From: Moanibacter sp964542645
GTDB lineage: Bacteria; Verrucomicrobiota; Verrucomicrobiia; Opitutales; UBA2987
Direction of reading: 5' to 3'
Length of the DNA: 64,000 nt
NCBI GenBank assembly: GCA_964542645.1
Contig: CAZIUG010000008.1
Location: forward strand, 558,001 to 622,000
The stretch's first letter is position 1. Each line of letters starts with the position of its first letter. The translations under genes were made by a program, and so were the position numbers. The notes under the pieces are model-generated. The model saw only the letters and a program-made list of their open reading frames with translations, was not told the origin of the DNA and searched no databases. This document shows, in pieces, positions 36,006-43,502 of this stretch.

Positions 36006-36782
36006 ATGAATAAAAATTCGGAATTCTTCCAGTTTTATTTCCGCCAGCAGCAACTCACCCAGGATGATCGTGGTTACAACATTTGGAAAAGCGAGGTTCG
36101 GATCCAACCCTGTCCCGCCTATAAATCTGCTATCCTGCTTTGCGATGTCTGGGACAAACATCCATTTCGAGGTGCTGTGGAGCGACTTGAAGCAATAATA
36201 CCTCGGATGAACACCACTATCGCTGCTGCACGAGAAAAAGGCACAGCCATTATCCATGCCCCTTCCGATACAATGGATTATTATGCGAACTCCCCGGCAC
36301 GTCAACGGATCTTAACCCTCCCAGTGATCGATCCGCCCGCCGATATCGAACACGAAGATCCCCCGTTACCTTTTGATGCAAGGGAAAATGGCTCAGATAC
36401 CGGTGAAATTGAAGGGACCCGGAACTGGACCCGTCAGAATCCAGGTATCGAGATCGATGAGGACCTCGATTTGATATCAGACCGTGGAGAGGAAGTATAC
36501 TCATTTCTAAAGCACCGTGAGATCGAATGGCTCCTCATCATGGGGGTACATACTACAATGTGTATTTTGCATCGAAGCTTCGCCATCAAACAAATGGTAA
36601 GGTGGGGGGTGAACGTCGCACTGATTCGCGATCTTACAGACTCCATCTACAATCCAGCACTACCTCCTTATATCAGTCACGAAGAGGGAACACAGCTTGC
36701 AATCGGTTTCATTGAGAAATTCTGGTGTCCTTCACTGCAAAGCACTGATCTGACCCGACAAGACCTTCAGGTTCCGGGCTAA
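36006..36782 (+). CDS. Isochorismatase-family cysteine hydrolase
   Basis: A 258-residue hydrolase of the isochorismatase-like fold. SAILLCDVWDKHPF holds the catalytic Asp, and WLLIMGVHTTMCILHRSFAIKQMVRWG contains the nucleophilic Cys after the cis-peptide VHTT. The Lys of the triad is in a divergent central loop. An acidic insertion around residues 115-150 is not usual for the family. It could hydrolyse an amide or nicotinamide-like substrate; no substrate is readable. Some 300 bases of non-coding DNA follow. Confidence 0.8.
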   Translation: MNKNSEFFQFYFRQQQLTQDDRGYNIWKSEVRIQPCPAYKSAILLCDVWDKHPFRGAVERLEAIIPRMNTTIAAAREKGTAIIHAPSDTMDYYANSPARQRILTLPVIDPPADIEHEDPPLPFDARENGSDTGEIEGTRNWTRQNPGIEIDEDLDLISDRGEEVYSFLKHREIEWLLIMGVHTTMCILHRSFAIKQMVRWGVNVALIRDLTDSIYNPALPPYISHEEGTQLAIGFIEKFWCPSLQSTDLTRQDLQVPG

Positions 36783-37075
36783 GAGGCTCACAGTTCGTGG
36801 TTTACCATTTTCTGACAGGCATGGCTAGAGTATCCGTTTAATCTATCCCGCTCCCTTGCTCCTAAGGTAACCCTTAACTCTCCATTACAGTAAAGGTTGC
36901 TCTTCAGTCTATTGAAATGCCACAGTGAGAAGAGCGACAGATCATTGGCCGATTCCCAACCGTCGCTATTTTACCTTTTCTTTCTACTGTATTCTAACAG
37001 AAGACCAAATGGAGTTCGACTTCGGTTTTGCCTTTCGTCATGTGTTGGTCTTAAATGGAAGTTAATACATAGGAA

Positions 37076-38233
37076 ATGCTACAAATCGGACAAGAAGAGG
37101 CAGCTGCAGTCAATCGCGTTATAGATAGCGGAAAAATTTTTCGCTATGCTCCCGATGGGGAATGTGGAAGATTTGAAAGACGATACGGAGAGTTTCTAGG
37201 TGTTCCCCATGTTGCCCTCTGTTCGAGCGGCTCAGCTGCCATTACCGCTGCCTTAGGTGGTATCGGAATCGGTCCCGGCGACGAAGTCATCATCCCCGCC
37301 CACACCTATATGGCAACCGCCATCGCAGTTCTTGCGGTCGGAGCTATTCCTGTCATCGTCGAAGTCGATGAATCGATCACCTTGGATCCCAATGCTCTAG
37401 GAGAGGCGATCGGACCTTTGACCCGAGCAGTGATTCCCGTTCACATGTGGGGAGCTCTTTGCGATATGACCTCAATCCTGAGGATCGCGGAAGAAAAAAA
37501 TCTTTTTGTCGTAGAAGATGCCTGTCAATGTGTTGGCGGATTCTACAGACAGAAAGGAGTCGGGTCCATGGGGGACGTCGGCGCCTTTAGTTTCAACTAT
37601 TTCAAAAACATGACTTGCGGAGAGGGAGGGGCAGTCGTAACCCGCGATGAAGCTACCTTCCAGCGTATTAACTGTATGATCGATCCCTGCAGTTTCTACT
37701 GGGAGGGACGTGATGACACATTTAGGCCCTTTATTAATTGCGGCTCCCGTGCTTCGGAGTTTGAGGGTGCCATCCTCAATGAGCAGTTAAGCCGACTGCC
37801 ACAATTGCTAGAGGAATTACGGACCCGGAAAGCCCAGATTCTCGAGGCTACTAAGGGATCGGGGCTTTGCCCTTCGCCACGCCACTCTCCTGATGGGGAG
37901 TGCGCCACTTGCATTATGTACCTTCTCCCTAGTAAGGCTGCTTCTAAGAAGTTCGCCGAAGACACTAAAGGTAGAATATTGGCTGAAACAGGGCGTCACA
38001 ACTTCACAGAGTGGGATCCAATCCTCAACCATCAAGGCTCCCATCATCCCGCACTGAATCCTTTCAATCTCCCTCAAAATGCGAATTGCCGGATGGATTA
38101 TAGTAAGGACATGTGCCCAAATTCACTCGATATCCTCAGTCGTACAGTTTCAATTGGGATCAAACCGAATCAAACTGATGAGGAACTGGAGGTTGCAATC
38201 ACAACGATCAACGCAGCTGCCGCCAAATTTTGA
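37076..38233 (+). CDS. DegT/DnrJ/EryC1/StrS family aminotransferase
   Basis: A 385-residue PLP enzyme of the sugar-aminotransferase family. VALCSSGSAAITAALGGIGIGPGDEVIIPAHTYMATAIAVL is the PLP-phosphate region. VVEDACQCVGGFYRQKGVGSMGDVGAFSFNYFKNMTCGEGGAVVT holds the ring Asp and the Schiff-base Lys. Family members make amino-sugars or aminocyclitols such as scyllo-inosamine. ATG 37076 has AGGA upstream. It precedes an RraA-like gene by 56 bases, and the two probably form an operon. Confidence 0.88.
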   Translation: MLQIGQEEAAAVNRVIDSGKIFRYAPDGECGRFERRYGEFLGVPHVALCSSGSAAITAALGGIGIGPGDEVIIPAHTYMATAIAVLAVGAIPVIVEVDESITLDPNALGEAIGPLTRAVIPVHMWGALCDMTSILRIAEEKNLFVVEDACQCVGGFYRQKGVGSMGDVGAFSFNYFKNMTCGEGGAVVTRDEATFQRINCMIDPCSFYWEGRDDTFRPFINCGSRASEFEGAILNEQLSRLPQLLEELRTRKAQILEATKGSGLCPSPRHSPDGECATCIMYLLPSKAASKKFAEDTKGRILAETGRHNFTEWDPILNHQGSHHPALNPFNLPQNANCRMDYSKDMCPNSLDILSRTVSIGIKPNQTDEELEVAITTINAAAAKF

Positions 38234-38289
38234 ACAGCTTGTAAAAATAAACTAAAAACAGAAAAGAACACAAATCAAGAAAGGACACA

Positions 38290-39012
38290 ATGACCGACAA
38301 GGAAATGCTGGAAGCTCTCCAAAAAATTGACACCCCTACAATCACTAATGTGGTTGCCACCTATCCAGGAAACCCGTTGTGCCTTGGGCTTTATAATCCC
38401 TGGACTGAAAACTGGTACACCGATCGCTCCCTCAAATGCTGGTATCCCGAATTGGGAGCTATCGCAGGGTACGCAGTAACTGGCGTCTATGGTTTGCCCG
38501 ATGCAAACTACAGTGAGTTGTCTTTCATAGATGTTCTAGAGGCCCTAGACGATTCTCCCAAGCCGACGATTTTCTGTTTCGAACAAAAATTCCCTCCCGA
38601 ACTAGCGGACAAAGTAGGACTTTCTGGGGGAAACATGACGTCCTCAATGAGAGCAGTGGGTGCTATTGGTGCTATCTCTAACGGCCCCTCCCGTGATATT
38701 CATGAGATCCGACCAATGAACTTTCAGTATTTGACAAGCGGGGTCTGCGCAGGCCATGGAGATCAAGCGATTAATGCAGTCAACGTACCTGTCCGCATCT
38801 CTGGTATGGATGTCGCACCCGGAGAAATCGTGCACATGGATGAAAATGGCGCTTGTAAATTTCCAGCGAATCGCCTTGCCGAAGTCCTTGCAAATGCCAC
38901 CAAGCTGATTGAGGAAGAAGAAGAGAGAGTGGGCAACCTTCTCAAGGCTAAAGGCCTAGAAGAAGTTAAAGCTATCATTGGAGGGCACCAGTACGCGAAG
39001 AAAGATAAGTAG
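38290..39012 (+). CDS. RraA-like (aldolase/demethylmenaquinone-methyltransferase fold) protein
   Basis: A 240-residue RraA-fold protein. It has the IDTPTITNVVATYPGNP opening and GNMTSSMRAVGAIGAISNGPSRDIHEI, where the family RG-x-D-G-x-x-RD block is partly altered to IGAISNGPSRD, so the Arg and Asp metal-site residues are kept. MDVAPGEIVHMDENGACKFP closes the fold. Related proteins act as 4-hydroxy-4-methyl-2-oxoglutarate or oxaloacetate aldolases. It follows the DegT aminotransferase closely, implying a shared catabolic or biosynthetic role. It is not needed for menaquinone methylation despite older names. Confidence 0.83.
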   Translation: MTDKEMLEALQKIDTPTITNVVATYPGNPLCLGLYNPWTENWYTDRSLKCWYPELGAIAGYAVTGVYGLPDANYSELSFIDVLEALDDSPKPTIFCFEQKFPPELADKVGLSGGNMTSSMRAVGAIGAISNGPSRDIHEIRPMNFQYLTSGVCAGHGDQAINAVNVPVRISGMDVAPGEIVHMDENGACKFPANRLAEVLANATKLIEEEEERVGNLLKAKGLEEVKAIIGGHQYAKKDK

Positions 39013-39063
39013 GTTTGATAGTACACAGTTCGATACGCTTTTATTTAACTGTACCCATCTACG

Positions 39064-39087
39064 CATATTACATCATCGTGTAATATG
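39064..39087. repeat. 9-bp hairpin CATATTACA/TGTAATATG
   Basis: A perfect 9-bp inverted repeat with a 6-base loop (TCATCG) lies in the 133-base gap between the RraA-like gene and dcd. It has no T-run. It could end the upstream transcript weakly or be an operator for dcd. Confidence 0.45.
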
Positions 39088-39145
39088 AATCTCAGGGGCT
39101 GATTTTTGAGTACAAACAGTCAATGACAGAGCCTTCAGTTAAGTC

Positions 39146-39682
39146 ATGATTCTATCAGATAATTCGATCCTCCATGCCATCAAATCTGGGAATATCGTCA
39201 TCGACCCCTTTAGAAAGGATTGCCTAGGAACCAACAGCTATGATGTCCACTTGGGAAAGGAACTCGCCACCTACAAAGACGAAGTCCTCGATGCCAAGAA
39301 ACACAATCATACAGAGTCACAGCCAATTCCTAAAGATGGGATTTTACTTACGCCGGGTCGAACCTACCTCGGGATCACCGAAGAGTATACTGAAACCCAT
39401 CGCCATGTTCCCTTTCTTGAAGGTAAATCGAGCGTCGGGCGGCTTGGTATCGACATTCACGCCACTGCTGGCAAGGGCGATGTGGGTTTCTGTAATCACT
39501 GGACCCTAGAGATCTCAGTCCACCAACCTGTTCGGGTGTACGCCGGAATGCCAATCGGACAACTGATCTACTTTGAAGTTAGCGGGGAAGTAGAGATAAC
39601 CTACGACCAAAAAGCTTCTGCCAAATATGGTTCCCGTTCCTCCCACCCAATCGAATCAATGATGTGGAAATGTAAGTTTTGA
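39146..39682 (+). CDS. dcd: dCTP deaminase
   Basis: A 178-residue trimeric dCTP deaminase that makes dUTP from dCTP for thymidylate synthesis. MILSDNSILHAIKSGNIVIDPF opens the protein, and NSYDVHLGKELATY follows. FLEGKSSVGRLGIDIHATAGKGDVGFCNHWTLEI is the nucleotide-binding and catalytic block, with Ser, Arg, Asp and the catalytic Glu. IGQLIYFEVSG and YGSRSSHPIESMMWK close the C-terminal region. A bifunctional dCTP deaminase/dUTPase is possible, but the sequence favours the monofunctional form. Confidence 0.92.
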   Translation: MILSDNSILHAIKSGNIVIDPFRKDCLGTNSYDVHLGKELATYKDEVLDAKKHNHTESQPIPKDGILLTPGRTYLGITEEYTETHRHVPFLEGKSSVGRLGIDIHATAGKGDVGFCNHWTLEISVHQPVRVYAGMPIGQLIYFEVSGEVEITYDQKASAKYGSRSSHPIESMMWKCKF

Positions 39683-39841
39683 AATACGGGAAAAGCCTTT
39701 CAATCATCGCTTAGTTTCGAAAAAAAGAACCCATCTGCGGTCTCGTTCGATCACCAGATATCCTTGGGGCCTGTTAGCGGGTCTCACTCATCGGCGGAAC
39801 CTGTCGCTAAAAGTTGGCCTCAAACTATTTGCACAACTCTA

Positions 39842-40381
39842 CTATTTCACCGTCATCACACCCTTCATAAGAACCCAATGTCCTGGGAAGGAACAGAAGT
39901 AAGTGTAATTTCCAAGTTTGGTCGGAGCTGTGAATTCTATCGTATCGATCTCGCCAGGACCAAGTAATTTTGTGTGGGCGATGATCTCTCTCCTCTTTAG
40001 CTCTGGTATATACTCCGACTCCTTCGCAGTCATTGCAACCTGAGCAAATTCAGCCATCTCTATTCCCTGCTTAAGGACTATGAGATTGTGTCCCATCGCA
40101 ACCTTGGGAAGCTTGCCAAGGTTCTTGAACACTATACGCACATTCTGGCCTGCGTTAACTTCGAACGCTGTCACGTCATACCGCATCGTATCGTCAGCTA
40201 TGATCTCAATTATCTTGATATTCGCCCCATCCGCTCCAACCAATGTTCCCGTAAATAGCAAGAAGCAGCTAATCACCCATCTTGCGTAGAAGGTTGGAAA
40301 TAAGTGGCAACGGAATCTAAAGGTCCTTATCGTTGCTGATAGAAAGCAATCCTGCTCTAGTTTCATAGTTCTTGAGTTCAT
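39842..40381 (-). CDS. Azurin/plastocyanin-family blue copper protein
   Basis: A 179-residue exported cupredoxin. Residues about 30-50 are a signal peptide (WVISCFLLFTGTLVGADG). The mature domain has type 1 copper ligands: His in AMGHNLIVL, then Cys-x4-His-x3-Met in YFCSFPGHWVLMKG, exactly the azurin spacing. ILKQGIEMAEFAQVAMTAK and LLGPGEIDTIEFTAPTKLGNYTYFC are azurin-like. It should carry electrons in the periplasm. The N terminus is long, so the true start may be further in than 40381. The gene follows, on the same strand and 200 bases downstream of, a molybdenum-hydroxylase subunit set. Confidence 0.88.
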   Translation of the reverse strand: MNSRTMKLEQDCFLSATIRTFRFRCHLFPTFYARWVISCFLLFTGTLVGADGANIKIIEIIADDTMRYDVTAFEVNAGQNVRIVFKNLGKLPKVAMGHNLIVLKQGIEMAEFAQVAMTAKESEYIPELKRREIIAHTKLLGPGEIDTIEFTAPTKLGNYTYFCSFPGHWVLMKGVMTVK

Positions 40382-40581
40382 TCTTTTAATAACTTCGATA
40401 AGGCCCAGACCTCACCTTAATATGACTGTTGGTCAAGCGTAATTAATCGTTGTATTCAAACAACTTGAATCAAGGCCATTCCTCCTCCAAATCCTGTCGG
40501 AGAAAAATTCAGTCAAAATAAATACTATCAACCCCGGGAAAGGCACACCGAGAACCTAGAAATATCGAGATCGTTAAAGCC

Positions 40582-40845
40582 CTACCCCCCCCCGATAGCA
40601 GGTATAAACTGTACTTCGCTTTCCGGTCCAACCTTTCGCCGCATCCCTTCGTTGGAAATCTGACCGTCAACCGCAACTGCGATGCTAGGATTTATTCGGT
40701 CCTCCTGACAGATTCTATCTCGTATCCCTGGGTACTCCGCTTCGAGATTCTGGACGACCTCTCTGACAGTAGAACCTTCGATCTCCACGAAATCCTCACC
40801 TGAGGTAAAACGCTGAAGAAGGGGGGGAATGAAAACCCTGGGCAT
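40582..40845 (-). CDS. MoaD/ThiS-family sulfur-carrier protein
   Basis: An 87-residue beta-grasp protein ending in the glycine tail needed for thiocarboxylate formation (QFIPAIGGG). The ATG at 40845 has a GGGGAGAG ribosome site. DFVEIEGSTVREVVQNLEAEYPGI matches the MoaD helix. The gene lies 31 bases after the iron-sulphur subunit on the same strand, so it could serve molybdopterin synthesis for that enzyme. The nine Gs encoding the tail (40585-40593) are a slippage-prone tract that reaches the stop codon. Confidence 0.82.
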   Translation of the reverse strand: MPRVFIPPLLQRFTSGEDFVEIEGSTVREVVQNLEAEYPGIRDRICQEDRINPSIAVAVDGQISNEGMRRKVGPESEVQFIPAIGGG

Positions 40846-40876
40846 ACTCTCCCCGGGAAAACAGTTAAGCAAACAA

Positions 40877-41380
40877 TTAGTTGGTACCGTCCCTGTCGGC
40901 TCCGTTGTTTTCAGTCACCGAAGCTGCTTTGAGGACGGATCTGACGATCTTGTCGTAACCCGTGCAACGACATAAATTTCCGGCCAGCCAATGCCTCACC
41001 TGATGTTCCGTTGGATTCGGATTTCTCTCCAGTAGCGCTTTGCTTGCAACTAAAAACCCTGGAGTGCAAATTCCACACTGTAATCCGGCCTCTTCGAGAA
41101 AAGCCTGCTGCAATGGATGAAGACCGTCCGCGGTGGCAATACCTTCTACAGTCCCGACTTCACGTCCTTCAACTTCTGTCGCCAAGACAAGGCACGAATC
41201 CACCAACACGCCATCCAAGGTCACTGAACAGGCTCCGCAATTTCCGTCATTACAACCTTCTTTAGTACCCGTCAGACCGAGTTCCTCTCGTAAAACTTCA
41301 AGGAGGCTCTGTCTTGCTTCACAAAGGAACTCTGTCTGCTCCCCATTTATCTTCGTTTGAACATGTGTCTTTCGTGCCAT
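40877..41380 (-). CDS. Molybdenum hydroxylase 2Fe-2S subunit (CoxS/XdhC-small type)
   Basis: A 167-residue iron-sulphur subunit of the xanthine dehydrogenase/CO dehydrogenase family. The N-terminal plant-type ferredoxin domain has KEGCNDGNCGACSVTLDG, and the second Cys cluster is GLQCGICTPGFLVASKALL with LAGNLCRCTGYDKIVRSV. It should pass electrons from the molybdopterin site to FAD. The FAD subunit is 44 bases upstream on the same strand and the MoaD gene 31 bases downstream. The catalytic molybdopterin subunit is missing from both sides. Confidence 0.92.
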   Translation of the reverse strand: MARKTHVQTKINGEQTEFLCEARQSLLEVLREELGLTGTKEGCNDGNCGACSVTLDGVLVDSCLVLATEVEGREVGTVEGIATADGLHPLQQAFLEEAGLQCGICTPGFLVASKALLERNPNPTEHQVRHWLAGNLCRCTGYDKIVRSVLKAASVTENNGADRDGTN

Positions 41381-41424
41381 AATTCTGAATTCTCCCGCTG
41401 AGATTACCTTTTCCCTTTTCCCTC

Positions 41425-42336
41425 TTAGGAGGCTTTAGCTTCCTCCACGGCATTGGGTACGAACTCACCCCTAGCTCGGGCAACCGCACCCCTAAGCGCT
41501 CTTTTCGTCAACACCCCCGTCAGGTGAATGCGAAACTCCTTAGTCCCTCTCATATCGGTGATAGGACTAACAATATCCTGTGCTACTGAAGCTGCTGCTT
41601 CATAGGACTCTTCTCCGGCTTCTTTCCCAGATAAGAGATCACCCGCTTCATTCGCCAAAAGCGGGGTAGGAGCAACTGCACCAAAAGCGATTCTCGCTTT
41701 TTTAATAGTTTTCAAATCTTCCTCAAGTTCGACCGCTGCTCCAGCTCCGACTACCGCTATATCCATTTCATTTCGAGGAATAAACCGGAGGTAATGAGCA
41801 CCAGAATTTAGCGCCGGTGTCGGGATATTAATCGCCACCAATATTTCGCCTCCAGCCAAAACCGACCGCCCTGGCCCAACACAAAAGTCCTCAACTTCGA
41901 CCGAACGCATCCCGTTCTTTCCAGTAATATCACATTGGGCACCATAAATGATAAGAGTAGGAATCGTGTCTGCGCTCGGCGACGCATTGCAAAGATTTCC
42001 GCCTATACTGGCCCGACCCTGGATTTGGATTCCTCCTATAATCGCGATCGAATCGATCAGACCTGGGTAAGCCGAACAAATACTCTTGTCCTTGTAAACT
42101 TGGTGGCACGGTACAGATGCACCGATCCGGAGACCCTTGTTGGACTGAAATTGAAGTTCATTCAATTCCGGGACCTGTTTCATGTCAACCAGTCGATCAA
42201 TCTCAAAGCGTTTCGCTCGCAATTGAACCAAGACATCGGTACCACCGGCAAAACCTCGTGCTTCGACGCCTTCTTCCGACATCAACCCCACTGCTTCGTC
42301 CAGGGACCTCGGACTGCAAAACTGAAAGTCTTTCAT
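41425..42336 (-). CDS. Molybdenum hydroxylase FAD-binding subunit (CoxM type)
   Basis: A 303-residue FAD subunit of the CoxM/XdhB family. VEARGFAGGTDVLVQLR is the first FAD-binding segment, and QIQGRASIGGNLCNASPSADTIPTLI is the second. VGAGAAVELEEDLKTIKKARIAFGAVAPTPLLA leads into the C-terminal domain. It passes electrons from the 2Fe-2S subunit to NAD or another acceptor. Together with the downstream subunit it makes only two thirds of a molybdenum hydroxylase. Its 5' region (42337-42824) contains no third subunit. Confidence 0.9.
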   Translation of the reverse strand: MKDFQFCSPRSLDEAVGLMSEEGVEARGFAGGTDVLVQLRAKRFEIDRLVDMKQVPELNELQFQSNKGLRIGASVPCHQVYKDKSICSAYPGLIDSIAIIGGIQIQGRASIGGNLCNASPSADTIPTLIIYGAQCDITGKNGMRSVEVEDFCVGPGRSVLAGGEILVAINIPTPALNSGAHYLRFIPRNEMDIAVVGAGAAVELEEDLKTIKKARIAFGAVAPTPLLANEAGDLLSGKEAGEESYEAAASVAQDIVSPITDMRGTKEFRIHLTGVLTKRALRGAVARARGEFVPNAVEEAKAS

Positions 42337-42824
42337 ACTATCAATCTACTTATTACAGAATTTAAACTCACACCTCACACAATTAATTCCGGGAAACCAA
42401 AACCTTTTCTGTATCGGCTCCGAAATCGGTCGCTGACTACTACGATCTACGGGTAACACCTTTTATCAAGGATTTTCTCCTCTAACCTGTCAAAATCTTA
42501 TTAGAGTCTAAGTTTACCTACCTAATAGCCCCACAATATATAGTTTTAAAGGCTCCAACTCCGATCGATGGCCAAGATTATGTCGATTTCTTTCAGCCTG
42601 TCATCTACCGATCACCTTTATCGGTCTCGTACTCTTACCATACAAAATTGAGCTACGGCTGGATTTTTAAACATGGGAATTAAAGAGAATAGGTAAGATT
42701 GTGACTGCCAGTTATTGCAGAGATACGGATGGGAAATCTCTGTTTCTTATCCCCTATTCGTTCAGAACCATATGCTCTCCAAATCTTGACTCAGCCTCCG
42801 TTCCTTCGTATCTCTTGTAACAGG
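42337..42824. other. 488-base intergenic region before selW
   Basis: This gap lies between the leftward FAD subunit and the rightward selenoprotein gene. No frame resembles a molybdopterin subunit. TTGACT at 42786-42791 looks like a -35, but the matching -10 (TATCTC, 42809-42814) is poor and would leave a leader of only a few bases, so I do not call a promoter. Confidence 0.35.
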
Positions 42825-43055
42825 ATGGAAATTGAAATCGAATACTGCGCCGCTTGAGGCTATGAACTACAAGCCGTCGGTCTGACGGAAAGAATCCTAC
42901 AGTTCAAGCAACAGATAAGCGGACTTCGGCTCGTCCCTTCCAGCGGGGGCGCATTCGAAGTCAGTTTGAACGGTGAAAAGATTTATTCAAAACTCGAAAC
43001 TGGCTGCTTCCCTGAGCCCGATACAATTATTGAATCAATCCGCGAAAAACTCTGA
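42825..43055 (+). CDS. SelW-like selenoprotein (Rdx family), UGA read as selenocysteine
   Basis: A 76-codon gene whose codon 11 is TGA (42855-42857). Reading it as selenocysteine gives IEYCAAUGYELQA near the amino end, a CxxU motif directly after a first beta strand, as in SelW and other Rdx proteins. Further Rdx marks follow: an L(R)LVPSSGGAFEVSLNGEKIY segment matching the family TGxFEVxVxG strand, and SKLETGCFPEPDTIIESIREKL matching the SKxxxGxFPxxxxIxxxI end. The second stop, TGA at 43053-43055, fits the family length (about 75-95). Ending at the first TGA would leave a meaningless 10-residue peptide. A bacterial SECIS-like hairpin starts 16 bases after the TGA, and tRNA-Sec, SelD, SelA and SelB lie next to it. 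Rdx proteins are thioredoxin-fold redox proteins. Confidence 0.93.
42874..42888 (+). promoter_or_regulatory. bSECIS-like hairpin directing Sec insertion
   Basis: CCGTC pairs with GACGG around loop GGTCT. The stem begins 16 bases after the UGA and the loop 21 bases after it, within the range used by bacterial SelB. The loop GGUCU is the same pentamer as in the E. coli fdhF SECIS. It lies inside the coding sequence, as bacterial SECIS elements must. Confidence 0.85.
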
Positions 43056-43090
43056 ATAATCCGAAGATGCAACTCGTCTTCGGATTATTC
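43054..43090 (+). other. 14-bp perfect hairpin abutting tRNA-Sec 5' end
   Basis: Arms 43054-43067 and 43077-43090 pair perfectly over 14 bp, with loop TGCAACTCG. The left arm begins within the selW stop codon and the right arm ends on the base before tRNA-Sec position 1. It may stabilise the selW mRNA end and mark where RNase P or another nuclease releases the tRNA from a joint transcript. It has no T-run for termination. Confidence 0.7.
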
Positions 43091-43184
43091 GGAGAGTGAA
43101 GGGTACCTGGTGGTCCCCGCGGTCTTCAAAACCGTTGTCGGCCTTCTTTGAAGGTCGAGGTAAGTTCGATTCTTACCCTCTCCG
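43091..43184 (+). tRNA. selC: tRNA-Sec (TCA), CCA not encoded
   Basis: A 94-base class II tRNA. The anticodon stem GCGGT/ACCGT (43119-43123, 43131-43135) bears loop CTTCAAA with anticodon TCA at 43126-43128. The extra arm is an 8-bp stem (43139-43146 with 43150-43157) and a TTT loop. A six-pair D stem closes a 4-base TGGT loop, as in E. coli selC, but with one bulged T (43104). The T loop is TTCGATT. The acceptor GGAGAG pairs with CTCTCC; the seventh pair is a U-C mismatch, and the 3' strand of the acceptor plus T stem is 12 bases, not the usual 13. The discriminator is G. The sel genes nearby make the identity firm. Confidence 0.95.
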
Positions 43185-43502
43185 CTGCGTTCCGCCTGAT
43201 CTAATAGAGATTAACCGCCAATTCTTGTCCTCTGGATTGGAAATAAGATATGTAGGATTAATTTATCCTCAATCGTTCAAGAGACACTGAGATCCTGTGG
43301 AGGAATCCGCAGAAAAATCAACCTGAATTAGGGGAAACGAAACCGCTCCTGGATCGGAACGGCCACGACATCACAACCATAAAATAGCTCTAAATCTGTG
43401 GCGAGCCATGAGAAAAATCGATCCCTAGATCGAGAGGGACCTCTTCCAACAGAACAAATCTAATTGCGACAAGAAGTTGACCAAAACTTGGATGTTACTT
43501 TC
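43185..43502. other. 318-base intergenic region after tRNA-Sec
   Basis: This is the gap between tRNA-Sec and the convergent selD fusion. It has only weak hairpins (AGGAT/ATCCT around 43255-43270; TCGATC/GATCGA around 43419-43434). No frame is credible. CCA is not encoded after the tRNA. Confidence 0.4.

Noticed and set aside
42786..42814. TTGACT and TATCTC as a selW promoter
   Set aside because: The -10 is weak, and the start point would leave only a few bases before the ATG.
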